Shown: positions 21,709 through 32,464 of the stretch, in pieces | Layout: every line of letters begins with the position of its first letter | Numbering within the stretch: position 1 is the first letter of the stretch | Assembly (NCBI GenBank): GCA_963576725.1 | Contig: OY755237.1 | Span: 63,279,423 to 63,343,422 of the forward strand | DNA from: Azorinus chamasolen | Taxonomy: Eukaryota; Mollusca; Bivalvia; Cardiida; Solecurtidae | Direction: 5' to 3' | DNA: 64,000 bases | Translations under genes and position numbers: made by a program | Notes under the pieces: model-generated | What the model saw: only the letters and a program-made list of their open reading frames with translations | Told to the model about the DNA's origin: nothing | Database searches by the model: none

Positions 21709-23806
21709 ACAAGAGCTGTCTGATTTGATGCTTGTCCAGCTAAATGAAAAAAACAAGAGGGTCGTCACGGGTGACAAATGCCCCCAAAGTGTTTGACACC
21801 GAAATGCATTTTGGTGGAAAAACAATACAATGTAATGCAGGTGTAACATGAAATTTTGATGCTGTTAAAAATGACACAGGAGTCAGTTCTTAACATTAGA
21901 AACAGAACCTTTGACGATTATGATAGCTAAGAAAAGAGCCAAGCGTCAAAACTTAGTTAAAAAGGACCCTAAGTCATTCTCAACGTTAAAAAGGACCCTG
22001 GGTTGATTGTCAACGTTTAAGGTATAGGAGATATGCTCTGGACAAGCTTTTTGTATCTGGTAAGATATAGGAGATATGCTCCGGACTGTAAAATTGAGGT
22101 CAAAGGTCAAGGTCAAGGTCAGTGATCTGAAAATGGTACATGACTCTCCCCCATCCCAAGATGAACTCACAAACCAAATTTGGATTCCGTAGCTGGTAAG
22201 GTATAGGAGAAATGCTCCAGACAAGCTTTGTGTAAAATGTAGGTCAAAGGTCAAGGTCACAGTGACCTGAAAATGGTACGCGACACTCCGCCATCCCAAG
22301 ATAAACTCACACATTAAATTTGGAATCCATAGCTGGTAAGGTATAAGAGATATTCTCTGGACAACCTTTTTTGTAAAATCGAGGTCGAAGGTCAAGGTCA
22401 AGGTCACAGTGACCTGAAAATGGTACGCGACACTCCGCCATCTGAAGGTGATCTCACAAACCAAATTTGGAATCCGTATCTGGTAAGGTATAGGAGATAT
22501 GCTCTGGACAAACTTTTTGTAAAATCGGTCAAGGTCAAGGTTAAGGTCATAGTGACCTGGAAATGGTACATGACATTCCGCCATCCCAAGATGAACTCAC
22601 ACACCAAATTTGGAATCTGTAGCTGGTAAGGTAAAGGAGATATGCTCCGGACAAGCTTTTTGTAAAATCGGTCAAAGGTCATGGTCAAGGTCACAGTGAT
22701 CTGAAAATGGTATGCGACACTCCTCCATCCAAAGATGAACTCACACACCAAATTTGGAATCCTTAGCTGGTAAGGAATAGGAGATATACTCCGGACAAGC
22801 TTTTTGTAGCTGGTAAGGTATAAGCGGTTTTTAAAATCGAGGTCAAAGGTCAAGGTCAAGGTCACAGTGACCTGGAAATGGTACCCGACACTCCGCCATC
22901 CCAAGATGAACTCACACACCAAATTTGGAATCTGTAGCTGGTAAGGTAAAGGAGATATGCTCCGGACAAGCTTTTTGTAAATTCGGTCAAAGGTCATGGT
23001 CAAGGTCACAGTGATCTGAAAATGGTACGCGACACTCCTCCATCCCAAGATGAACTAACACACCAAATTTGGAATCCTTAGCTGGTAAGGTATAGGAGAT
23101 ATACTCCGGACAAGCTTTTTGTAGCTGGTAAGGCATAAGCTTTTTTTAAAATCGAGGTCAAAGGTCAAGGTCAAGGTCACAGTGACCTGGAAATGGTACG
23201 CGACACTCCGCCATCCTAAGATGAACTCACACACCAAATTTGGAATCTGTAGCTGGTAAGGTAAAGGAGATATGCTCCGGACAAGCTTTTTGTAAAATCA
23301 AGGTCAAAGGTCAAGGTCAAGGTCACAGTGACATGAAAATGATACGCGACACTCCCCCATCCCAATATGAACTCACACACCAAATTTGGTATCCATAGCT
23401 GATGTGACAAAGGAAATATACTCCGGACAAAAGGTACACACACCCACACACCCACCCACCCACCCACCCACCCACACACCCACCCACCCACACACCCACA
23501 CACACACACACGCACGGTGCGATCACTATATGCCGCCAAAGCCTAGCTTTGGGGGCATAAAAATAAGGGCCATAACTCCAAACTTTTGAAATCAAGAGTT
23601 ATGATTCTTATGTACCCGTGGACCTTCCCCTCCTTAATGAGATCTGCTAACCTATGAAGTTTCATGCTGATACCTCTTATACTTTTCGAGTAATGAGCTA
23701 CATTAAAGTTTTTGCACGCCGCTGCAGACAACAACAACGATGCCTACGACCCAGTAATCACAATAGCTCGAGTTTTCATCGAAACAGACGAGCTAAAAAA
23801 GGAAAT
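21709..23806 (+). mobile_element. Head/tail repeat (R1) carrying a nested element
   Basis: The head CAAGAGCTGTCTGATTTGAT...GTCCAGCTAAA and the tail (GGCCATAACTCC, ATGAAGTTTCATG, AGTAATGAGCTACATTAAAG, ending ACAGACGAGCTAAAAA) match the uninterrupted copy at 42929-43262. Here they are parted by the element at 21753-23561. The 3' end folds as TAGCTCG...CGAGCTA. Confidence 0.75.
21753..23561 (+). mobile_element. Nested head/tandem/tail element with about nine core units
   Basis: Head AACAAGAGGGTCGTCACGGG with TGCCCCCAAAG; tail CTAGCTTTGGGGGCATAAA, so CCCCCAAAG and CTTTGGGGG pair across the element. Between lie about nine 140-170-bp units (GGTCAAGGTCACAGTGACCT, CTCCGCCATCCCAAGATGAA, CACCAAATTTGGAATCC) and a CCCACA microsatellite. 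Long minus-strand frames (about 210 codons) only reflect the stop-free repeat. Possibly a Helitron/Helentron-type non-autonomous element; inference only. Confidence 0.75.
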
Positions 23807-23829
23807 TTATTGCCATGTCAAACAGCTAG

Positions 23830-23975
23830 TTGAGTCTGAGTTCGTTCTCAAGTTTTTGATTGGTCAGATTTGAGCCTGACCAATCAAAAGCTTGAGAACT
23901 CAAATCTGACCAATCAAATGCTTGATAAAAAGCTCAACTAAAAAGCTTTATAAGCATGGACCCAGGTCTATTACA
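23830..23975. mobile_element. Family 7 palindromic repeat, copy 1
   Basis: CTCAAGTTTTTGATTGGTCA / TGACCAATCAAAAGCTTGAG inverted arms, a repeated CTCAAATCTGACCAATCAAA, and the TTATAAGCATGGACCC end. Copy 2 at 59730-59845. Confidence 0.75.
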
Positions 23976-24086
23976 TTACTTCAGTGTACAGACAAGACCC
24001 TGATCAGACAGCACCTGTAGAAGCTGTCTGATCCAACACAATTTTGTTTGCAAAGGCGTAAAAAGGAAGGACAATCAAGTACAGGG

Positions 24087-24172
24087 CTAACCCTTTTCTT
24101 GATATAAACAATTTTTCAATGCATTTGCAAACAGAGTAGACCCAGATCAGACGGCTCCTGTAGGACCTATTT
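24087..24172. mobile_element. Family 2a MITE fragment
   Basis: CTAACCCTTTTCTTGATATA through GATCAGACGGCTCCTGTAGG, then lost. Confidence 0.65.
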
Positions 24173-24245
24173 GGTACTCCATTAGATGTCATTTGAAGTT
24201 ATCAAAACTGGACATATTCAGCTTTTGATGGGTTTTACAAAATAC

Positions 24246-24345
24246 AGGTAATAGCTTAATGCTGACTGAAAGCAATGCAGAAAGTTCCCTTAGGAGCTCT
24301 GTGCATTGCTTTTATTCCGCATTTAGCAACCATCTGTCTACAAAA
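24246..24345. mobile_element. Family 5 hairpin remnant
   Basis: AGGTAATAGCTTAATGCTGA and CGCATTTAGCAACCATCTGT arms around TTCCCTTAGGAGCT; ends missing. It lies about 80 bases beyond the SON stop codon, possibly in the 3' UTR. Confidence 0.6.
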
Positions 24346-24423
24346 TGCAAGTTTTTTGAGATTATGCGATAACTATGAATTACTTTTACCAAAAAATGTC
24401 ACTGTAAATACATGTTGTTGTCA

Positions 24424-24552
24424 TCATTTCGGTGCAACAGTGAGAGGCACCAGACCCAGCTGCTGAAGAGTAACAGTCGCTGCCGTAGCCTTGGCTACTT
24501 TTTTAGTGGTGTCTGCAATTGACGGCTGGTAGGTTGTGCCATTCACTGTCAC
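24424..24552 (-). CDS. SON: SON exon 13: end of dsRNA-binding motif, stop
   Basis: Phase 0 start after acceptor TTTTTCAG. Codes for 42 residues and TGA TGA. It contains VNGTTYQPS and KKVAKATAATVTLQQLGL, the last strands and helix of the dsRNA-binding motif; the KKxAKxxAA pattern contacts the RNA phosphates in this family. The ending, LGLVPL then a few residues, matches the long vertebrate SON isoform. Intact. Confidence 0.93.
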   Translation of the reverse strand: MTVNGTTYQPSIADTTKKVAKATAATVTLQQLGLVPLTVAPK

Positions 24553-24692
24553 CTGAAAAAGCAAAGAGCTGCTAGTTAGTTAGAGGTACACATGGCTAAA
24601 TAAGATTATCGCTCATTTGCCAGCAGTGTGTTTAACCCTTTCCCTAATGAATATTTATACGACATTGCATATATTATCAATATTATCATAAA

Positions 24693-24942
24693 TTAACCCA
24701 TTCCCTGTTCTATGCTTAGTCCAAATTTCAATACCTACTGAGTATTCATGCACAAAATAGTTATAATGAAATATGGAAGGTGTAACATTGTAGCTATTTT
24801 AGAAAGTAAAGACACAGAACTTTCAAATTCCATTAGCAAACAGAGCAGACCCTGACCAGACGGCTCCTAGAGGAGCCGTCTGATCTGGGTCTACTCTGTT
24901 TGCAAATGCGTGAAAACACGTCTATATGAGGGAAAGGGTTAA
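24693..24942. mobile_element. Family 2a MITE, complete, reverse
   Basis: TTAACCCATTCCCTGTTCTA to GAGGGAAAGGGTTAA; near-perfect hairpin, apex GCTCCTAGAGGAGC. A 60-base stub of a similar end lies at 24632-24690. Confidence 0.9.
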
Positions 24943-24949
24943 GTACATT

Positions 24950-25105
24950 TACTGCCATAACAAAATTGGACAGAATCAGATCTGTTACATAAGCAAATTG
25001 GGTAGACCAAGATCAGACAGTTCTTACAGGAGTTGACTGATCTGGGTCTACTCTGTTGGCAAAGGTGAGAAAAGGTAGAATTATCAAGTGACAGGGTAAG
25101 CGTTC
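24950..25105. mobile_element. Family 2b MITE, partial
   Basis: CATAAGCAAATTGGGTAGAC, degraded apex GTTCTTACAGGAG, GATCTGGGTCTACTCTGTTG. Confidence 0.65.
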
Positions 25106-25116
25106 AATTATCCCTT

Positions 25117-25361
25117 TCCCTCATATAAACGCCTTTTTAAGAATCTGCAAATAGAGAAGACCCAGATCAGATGGCTCCTAGAGGAGCCGTCTGATCAGGG
25201 TTTGCTCTGTTTGTTAATGGAATTTGAAAGATCTGTTTCCTTACTTTCTAAAATGGCTACATTTTTCCACTTTCCATATTTCATTATTTATACCTATTTT
25301 GTTCATCAATATTCAGTAGGTATTGAAATTTGGAATAAACACTGAACAGGGAAAGGGTTAA
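25117..25361. mobile_element. Family 2a MITE, complete
   Basis: TTATCCCTTTCCCTCATATA to GAACAGGGAAAGGGTTAA; apex GCTCCTAGAGGAGC. Confidence 0.88.
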
Positions 25362-25397
25362 TTCAATATTCAGAACTGGGTTATTGCCATGGTCAAT

Positions 25398-25697
25398 TTG
25401 GGTTGGTTTGGTTTTTATCAGGTTTTACGTCGTTTTAACAGTATGTCTGTCATATTGTGACGTCCAGCTAATTGCAGGTGGAGGAAAACCCCAGAGGTTC
25501 TTCTATTCATAGAACAAATTGCATTGTTTCGTGCACAGAACTGAACATCAATGTAGAACCACTGACAAACCACAAGCCAGCTGGAAGACTTCTTCACATG
25601 AAAAATCCAAATGCCCAAACGGGATTCGAACCAACAACAGTGAGGAGCTAAGCGATTGTCAGTCGAAGACTTTAACCATGGAGGCCCTGCGGTCAGT
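25398..25697 (-). mobile_element. SINE of the MetaSINE (Nin-domain) type
   Basis: On the minus strand: A-box-like CCATGGTTAAAG, B box GGTTCGAATCCCG (about 25628-25640), then a central domain with TTCCAGCTGGCTTGTGG, CAGTGGTTCTACATTGATGT and CCTCTGGGGTTTTCCTCCAC. The tail is CAATATGACAGACATACTG...ACGTAAAACCTGATAAAAAC. The central domain resembles that of the animal MetaSINE superfamily, which is frequent in bivalves (from memory, not aligned). Long and well preserved. Confidence 0.75.
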
Positions 25698-25848
25698 TTG
25701 GGTCTTTTATTATAGGAATAACTGTAAGGAATCTGATAAAGTCACTATCTACACCTAGAAGTGTAAGCCAAAGGCTAACAAATAGTCAAATAGCACTCCT
25801 CACCCAACTCACCAACTTACCAGATCCTTATTGTCATACTGTGAAAAA

Positions 25849-26000
25849 TGTAACAAGAGGGCCAGAATGGCCCTGACATCGCTCACCAGACAATCAGGAG
25901 AGAAGATTTTCAAAGATTTCACTATATGTTTCTATAGAAAACTAGCCGGCCCTGGGGTGGGCCAATTTTAATTCAGAAAGAATAAATTAATCTATACTTA
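25849..26000 (+). mobile_element. Head of an R4 head/tandem/tail element
   Basis: AACAAGAGGGCCAGAATGGC and the first core unit to CCTGGGGTGGGCCAATTTT, then truncated. Full copy at 26382. Confidence 0.8.
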
Positions 26001-26089
26001 TGTTCAAAATTTCAGATATTTTCATTACATCTTCATGAGTTCATATTATTAATATTATTATTCATATCTTATCTTAAGATTGATGTACT

Positions 26090-26337
26090 TTTACCCTTCC
26101 CCTGTTCTATGTTTATTCAAAATTTCAATACCTAGTGAATATTCATGGACAAAATAGTTGTAATGAAATATGGAAAGTAGGACAGTATAGCCATTTTAGA
26201 AAGTAAAGAAACATATTTCAAATTCCATTGACAAACAGATCAGACCCTGATCAGACAGCTGCTATAGGAGCCGTCTGATTTGGGTCTGTTCTGTTTGCAA
26301 ATGCATGAAAAGTCATTTATATGAGGGAAAGGCTTAA
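26090..26337. mobile_element. Family 2a MITE, reverse
   Basis: ACCCTTCCCCTGTTCTATG to GAGGGAAAGGCTTAA; apex GCTGCTATAGGAGC. Confidence 0.85.
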
Positions 26338-26381
26338 GTAAACATATTATAAGTAAATGTATATTGTACACAAAATAAAAA

Positions 26382-28018
26382 ACAAGAGGGCCAGAATGAC
26401 CCTGAAGCGCTCACCAGACAATCAGAGGAGAAGATTTTCAAAGATTTCACTATATGTTTCTATAGAAAACTAGCCTGCCCTGGGGCGGGGCTAATTTTGA
26501 CCCAAGAGGCACAATTTATATAACTTTTGTAGAGGACCTGAACATGATGCTATGTGCCAAATATGAAAGCTGAGAACCTTCCAGTTTCAGACGAGAAGAT
26601 TTTCAAAGTTTTCACTATATGTTTCTATTGAAAACTGGCTGCCCCTGGGGCGGGGCCAATATTTACCCCAGGGCCATAATTTATATAACTTTTGTAGAAG
26701 ACCTGAACATGATGCTATGTGCAAAATATGAAAGCTGAGAACCCTCTAGTTTCAGAGAAGAAGATATTCAAAGTTCTATTGGAAACTGCCCACCCCTGGG
26801 GCGGGGCCAATTTTGACCCTGGGGCCATAATTTATGTAAATTTTGTAGAGGCCCTGAACATGATGCTATGTGCCACATATGAAAGCTGAGAGCCTTCAAG
26901 TTTTTAGAGGTGAAGGTTTTCAAAGTTTTCACTATTTGTTTCTATTGAAAACTGCCCACCCCTGGGGCGGAGCCAATTTTGGCCCCAGGGCCATAATTTA
27001 TATAACTTTGTAGAGGACCTGAACATGGTGCTCTGTGCTAAATATGAAAGCTGAGAGCCTTCCAGTTTCAGAGAAGAAGATTTTCAAAGATTTCACTATT
27101 TGTTTCTATTGAAAACTGCCCACCCCTGGGGCGGGGCCAATAATGAATCTTGACCCCGGGGCCATAATTTATACAACTTTTGTAGAGGACCTGAACATGA
27201 TGCTCTGTGCCAAATATGAAAGCTGAGAGCCTTTTAGTTTCAGAGAAGAAGATTTTCAACGATTTCACTATTTGTTTCTATTGAAAACTGCCAACCCCTG
27301 GGGCGGGGCCAATTTTGACCCTGGGGCCATAATTTATATAACTTTTGTAGAGGACCTGAACATGATGCTCTGTGCCAAATATGAAAGCTGAGAGCCTTCT
27401 GGTTTCAGAGAAGAAGATTTTCACAGATTTCACTATTTGTTTCTATTGAAAACTGCCCACCCCTGGGGCGGGGCCAATTTTGACCCAGGGGCCATAATTT
27501 ATATAACTTTTGTAGAGAACCTGAACATGATGCTCTGTGCCAAATATGAAAGCTGAGAGCCTTCCAGTTTCAGAGAAGAAGATTTTCAAAGATTTCACTA
27601 TTTGTTTCTATTGAAAACTGCCCACCCCTGGGGCGGGGCCAATTTTGACCCCAGGGCCATAATTTATATAACTTTTGTAGAGGACCTGAACATGATGCTA
27701 TGTGCCAAATATGAAAGCTAAGAACCTTCTGGTTTCAGAGGAGAATATTTTCAAAGTTTTACTATATGTTTCTATTGAAAACAAGGCACCCCTGGGGCGG
27801 GGCCAATTTTGACCCCATGGGCATAATTTATATAACTTTTGTAGAGAACCTAAAGATGATACTATGTGCCAAAGATGAAAGCTGAGAACCCTGTAGATTC
27901 AGAGGAGAAGATTTTTAAAGGTTGAAATTGTTGACGACTGACGACGCACGCAGACGGACGACGGACATCAGGCAATCACAAAAGCTCACCCTGAGCACTT
28001 TGTGCTCTGGTGAGCTAA
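26382..28018 (+). mobile_element. R4 head/tandem/tail element, complete
   Basis: Head CAAGAGGGCCAGAATGACCC; about ten core units of 130-150 bp (CCCTGGGGCGGGGCCAATTT, CATAATTTATATAACTTTTG, TGAACATGATGCTATGTGCC); tail with GACGACGGACATCAGGC, then a strong hairpin AGCTCACC-TGAGCACTTTGTGCTC-GGTGAGCT ending in AA (27984-28018). Lacks coding capacity. The 3' hairpin suits a Helitron-like rolling-circle derivative; unproved. Confidence 0.8.
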
Positions 28019-28168
28019 CAAGATGATGCTATGTGCCAATATGAAAGCTGAGAAATTCCAGTTTAAGAGGTGATTTCTAATTTGCACACAGTTTGGATTC
28101 TGATCTGGTGCATATGTGAACTTCATATGTGGTTTGTACAAGAGAGTTAATTGTAAAATTTATATGCA

Positions 28169-28403
28169 CTAACCCTTTATTCCATAAATGTACCTTTGTA
28201 TGCCTCTGTAATAGTCAATTTATGAAACCATTGTGATAAATAGAGCATTTGCCCCATAGGAGCAAATGCTCTATTTATCAAAATGGTTTCAAATTTACAC
28301 AATTCTGAAATTTTCCTTTTCTCTAATTAATGCTCATTTTAGGTAGATTTATTGAAAGAGGTAAGATCTAAAAATAGCCTAATAGTATGAGGGAATGGGT
28401 TAA
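28169..28403. mobile_element. Family 1 MITE, complete
   Basis: CTAACCCTTTATTCCATAAA end shared with family 2b; hairpin apex GCCCCATAGGAGC; ends GGGAATGGGTTAA. Confidence 0.88.
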
Positions 28404-28759
28404 AAACAGTGTGAACAGACAATAATTCTGAAGCAGACAACATAACAGTGAACAGGAACTTGACCTCTCCAGTAATTGCATAAGACTAACCCAGGCTATC
28501 TGCAGTCCAGTGGGAAACCCTTAGACTGTAGAAGTCTATTATAAAGTATAACCAACAGGGCAAGGCAGGGCAGGGCCAAATTTAACCTCAGAACTATGAT
28601 ATTTACAAAATTTATAAAGATATACTAAGTAAATCAATACACTAAATATCTAAGCTCTTGGACTTGTAGTTTTTGGCAAGTAGATTTTTAAAGCTTTCCC
28701 TATGCCTACTACTAAGTGAACCCAACACTCTGCTAGTGCTAAAGAAAACTTAAACAACA

Positions 28760-29180
28760 GTCTGCTTCAAAAAACTGGCCTTCCCTGGGACGGGGCCAAT
28801 TTTGACCCCAGGGGTATAATTTATATAACTTTTGTAGAGAATGTGAATATGATGCTATGCGCCAAATATGAAAGTTGAGAACCTTCCAGTTTCAGAGGAG
28901 AAGATTTTCAAAGTTTTCACTATATGTTTCTATTGAATACTTGACACCCCCAGGGTGGGGCCAATTTTGACTCCAGGGGCATAATTTATATAACTTTTGT
29001 AGAGGACCTACAGATGATGCTATGTGCCAAAGATGAAAGCTGAGAACCCTGTAGATTCAGAGGAGAAGATTTTTAAAAGGTTCAAATTGTTGACGCGGGA
29101 CGACCCACCACGACGCACGACGACGGACATCAGGCAATCACAAAAGCTCACCCTGAGCACTTTGTGCTCTGGTGAGCTAA
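28760..29180 (+). mobile_element. R4 element, tail part
   Basis: Two core units and the same tail hairpin ending GTGAGCTAAA (29145-29180). The head is absent. Confidence 0.8.
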
Positions 29181-29269
29181 AAACAAAAAAAAACTCTTGT
29201 GACACTAGTGATCAAATCCAAGAAAAACTACAGGTGCACAGGTTCCTACGACAGTCAAAAATTTATCTA

Positions 29270-29688
29270 CAGTAAAACCTCTGTAATTCAAATGTTAGTA
29301 TGGAAGAATTTTGACCCTTTTTGGCAGGTGGCTGATTGATGCATGGCGAAAGTCATGCAGAAAGCTCCCAAAGGAGTTTACTGCATAACTTTCATCCTGC
29401 ATTAAGCTGCAACCTATCTTAAAGATCAACAAGAGCTGTGTGCAGCGCCAACGCTCATCTGATTTGGTGCTTGTCCACTGCACACACTTGTCCTCAAAGA
29501 GATCTACCAACCTATGAAGTTTCATGTTGATACCTCTTATACTTTTTTATTAATCAGCTACATTAATGTTTTCAAAGACGACGACAATGCCTACGACCCA
29601 GTAATCACAATAGCTTGACTTTTTTTTCGAAAACAGATGAGCTAATAATGATACGTATTTAAGTATTTGGATAATCAAGGTTTTACTG
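29270..29688. mobile_element. Family 5 MITE split by an R1 element
   Basis: CAGTAAAACCTCTGTAATTC left end and ATAATCAAGGTTTTACTG right end; left arm and apex CTCCCAAAGGAG intact. The R1 copy at 29428-29646 sits between. Confidence 0.8.
29428..29646 (+). mobile_element. R1 element, internally deleted
   Basis: Head CAAGAGCTGTGTGCAGCGCC with GATTTGGTGCTTGTCCA, then directly GAGATCTACCAACCTATGAA and the tail GAAAACAGATGAGCTAA. Confidence 0.75.
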
Positions 29689-29879
29689 TACTTACAAATG
29701 GATGGACAGACAACCTGGAATATTGAAACATCATATATCCCCGCTCCTACCCAATATGTTGTTGTTGTTTAACTGTCTTTAATATCACCTTAAATATGTA
29801 GCCAGTTAAACATAAACAAATAGTTTAAACCCAGAGCAGAATGATCTGGACCTACAAAACTTCTTCATTTAAAAATACA

Positions 29880-31490
29880 ACAAGAGCAATGCATGCAGGT
29901 GCACTAGTGACCAAGTTTTGAACCACACATGATCCACTTTCAATGTTATCCAAGAATTAATCAAGACAATCATTCTGACCAAGTTTCATAAAGATTGGGC
30001 TAAAATTGTGACCTCTAGAGTGTTCACAAAGTTTTGCTACTATTTGACCTAGTGACCTAGTTTTCGACCCCACATGACCCACTTTCGATGTCGTCGGAAA
30101 ATTTATCAAGACAATCATTCTGACCAAGTTTAATGAAGATTGGACTAAAATTCAGAGATGTTGCCAGGATTTCAATTTGGTGAGGGAAATCCCCCATCAA
30201 ATAAAAAAAAAGTGGGGGACCTACTGGGGAGGGGGGGGGGGGGGGGGGGGGGCAGTTAACGGGCAGTAGTTATTACTAGTTAATGCATCCATTTAAAATT
30301 TGTAAGTAAACATATTAGATCTAGTGTTCTTACTTTCAACACACAAAGACACATGTCTATTAATTCTCAAATATCCCTTATACATAATGGGCATTTTCTC
30401 CAACTTTGATCCAAGCCATTGAATTTTCAAACATCTAAAAGATTTTAATAGAGCTAGATTCTTTTGCTGTGGGAATATTTTCAATTGCAATATAGGAAGC
30501 TGTTCTCATAGCACTTATCACTGCCTCGGTCCTTTCATCCAATTCTGACACCAAGTTTGAAACTTTTAACAACTTACTTTCAATGACAATGTTATGTGAT
30601 CGGCAAACTCAGTCTGTCTTATTAGAGTTGATGTGCGGTAGTTAACGCATCCATTTGCACAAGTGAACGTGTTGGTTTTCTTTCTTTCAACACACAAAGT
30701 AAAAGTATATTTCAAAACTTTGTTCTCCGATGATTTGAGACAAGATAGCTGATATTTTGTGGTCCTTCCATTTTTTCGGATTGGACGTTTTCTTAGGATC
30801 ATCATCGTGTTCGTTTTTCGAATCTGAAATAGCTGGTGGCTTTTTAATTTTCTGCTTGCATCTCCAAGGTTTCCATAGATGAATTCACCCCGGGGCGAAA
30901 TAACTCACTTATTTCTCTTTTATTGCTAGACATTTTTTCTGTCGTCTGCAGCATGCACAAAATGTCGGGAAAGGTAAACCGGAATTGGTGTACATAGGCG
31001 TTTCCCCGCATCATTCGTTATTTAAATATAGATTTTTCAAAATGCGGGAACCAGTGTCAATTGTCAATTACAGTATCCCACTAGGGAGTTATTGATCGAA
31101 TGCGAGACCGCTAAAAATAGTGCTATTTGCAATGCCGACACAGACCGTTCTGTTTTGATTTATTTTGCACGCACTGGATAGTATTTTTTGCGGGACAATC
31201 ATTTTGACTGCAGGATAATGCCCTCACCATTTTGAGAAAAATGGGGGACCGAGGCAAAGATAAGCGGGATCCGCACATCCCGCGCCCTGACAGCATCTCT
31301 TAAAATTGTGACCATGTGAGTGTTCAAAAACCATTGTGCCAGGTTGTGCCAAAGACAAAAAGACAGACCAACCGACCAACATACTGACTCTATATACCCC
31401 CTCTCAAACGTCATTTGCAGGGGTATAGATATGGATGCCGGAGTTATACTAGCTCGTATTTTTTTCTAAGAAAAACAGACAAGCTAAAAA
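29880..31490 (+). mobile_element. Dispersed repeat with GAGCTA-type tail, split by a DNA transposon
   Basis: Head AACAAGAGCAATGCATGCAG; core units with ATTCTGACCAAGTTT(C/A)AT(A/G)AAGATTGG; tail AACAGACAAGCTAAAAA pairing with ACTAGCTCG. The core resumes after the insertion at AAAATTGTGACCATGTGAGT. Confidence 0.65.
30152..31301 (-). mobile_element. Probable hAT-like non-autonomous transposon
   Basis: Ends AGAGATGTTGCCAGGATT and CCTGACAGCATCTCT are inverted copies; TAAAATT stands on both sides. On the minus strand near 30930 a frame opens with ISELFRPGVNSS and later KKWKDHKISAI before breaking, which looks like the N-terminal remains of a hAT-type transposase. Contains a 22-base poly-G at 30231-30252. 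Length about 1.15 kb, so mostly deleted. Confidence 0.55.
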
Positions 31491-31674
31491 TGCTGCAGAA
31501 TTGATTTAATAAGTCTTATACATTGTTGGTGAGGGGAGATTGGGCATTGATGGGCTCCAGTAGTACCTCAACAGTATAATTAACATTGCCGGCCCAATAA
31601 CAATACATTTTGTGGCTTAGAATTGTTATTTACACTTTTAAACAAGATTCAAAAATATATTGTTTGCAGAATAC

Positions 31675-31788
31675 CTTGAATAGAAAATCCCTTCTATGTG
31701 AGGGGCCACTCTCGTGCACAAGCTCATATACAGGGGTCCCCATCTCCGCTTGTACACAGCTCTCCAAGGGCAGATACTGGATGTTTTC
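31675..31788 (-). CDS. SON: SON exon 12 with two frame breaks
   Basis: Acceptor TTTCTTCCTAG, donor AAG|GTATTC. It begins KHPVSALGELC, the first helix of the dsRNA-binding motif. The expected KRRWGP is then read one frame over, and VYELVHESGPSHRRDFLFK in the third frame. So one base is missing near 31751-31754 (TGTAC before AAG) and one in the CCCC run at 31733-31736. Read literally the protein stops at a TGA about 20 codons in and loses most of the motif. With two more bases the exon is 116 nt and both phases fit its neighbours. Either an allele/assembly error or a real loss. Confidence 0.85.
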
Positions 31789-31925
31789 CTAGGAAGAAAT
31801 GGCAGCAGGTATTAATATGAAACATACATATATTCAAACATAATAAAATCATAAAACTCCAATACAATGACCACCAATATGAATCTGACGAGTCTTATGG
31901 ATCTTTTAATAGTTCTAATGGGTCT

Positions 31926-32147
31926 TTAACCCTCTCCCTCATATAATGCTGTTCCACCACCTTGCAAACACAGTAGACCCAGATCAGGGTCTGCTCTGTT
32001 TGCTTATGGAATTATAATAGATCTAACTCTACAGTTTCTACCAATTCCAAGGCATCCTGTGTACATATCCCATTATACAAATTCAGCTAATAAACCTTCA
32101 TGATGTATTTATATGTTATATATAATATTAAATAAGGACAGGGTTAA
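31926..32147. mobile_element. Family 2 MITE, centre deleted
   Basis: TTAACCCTCTCCCTCATATA end, arms joined directly as GACCCAGATCAGGGTCTG without an apex, ends ACAGGGTTAA. Confidence 0.8.
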
Positions 32148-32160
32148 AACTGGTGGTATT

Positions 32161-32410
32161 TTAACCCTTCTCTTGCTATTCACGTCAATATATGTACCTG
32201 TAAACAGTGAAAACCCAGATGAGACAGCTCCTGCAGGAGCTGTCTCATCAGGGTCTGCACTATTTACCAATTGATTGTGCAACCAGTGCACTCCACAGCA
32301 GTGATTGCACAGCGAAATACTTGTACACAGTGAAGATATATGTAACTATACAACAGGGCATGGGTAAAGAAGGAGAAATGTATTTTAGAATTCAGCAAGA
32401 GAAGGATTAA
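32161..32410. mobile_element. Family 4 MITE, complete copy 2, reverse
   Basis: TTAACCCTTCTCTTGCTATT to AGAGAAGGATTAA; hairpin apex GCTCCTGCAGGAGC. Confidence 0.88.
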
Positions 32411-32464
32411 TTGCAAGATGAGTTATACTGACATTTGCAATAGATGGTTTCTGCATTACTTTTG

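Noticed and set aside
21946..23240. Minus-strand open frames of about 210 codons rich in TVTLTLTFDLDF
   Set aside because: They follow the 140-170-bp tandem units exactly and have no start context or domain; stop-free repeat DNA.
31610..31792. Plus-strand frame LCEGPLSCTSSYTG
   Set aside because: Antisense of SON exon 12.
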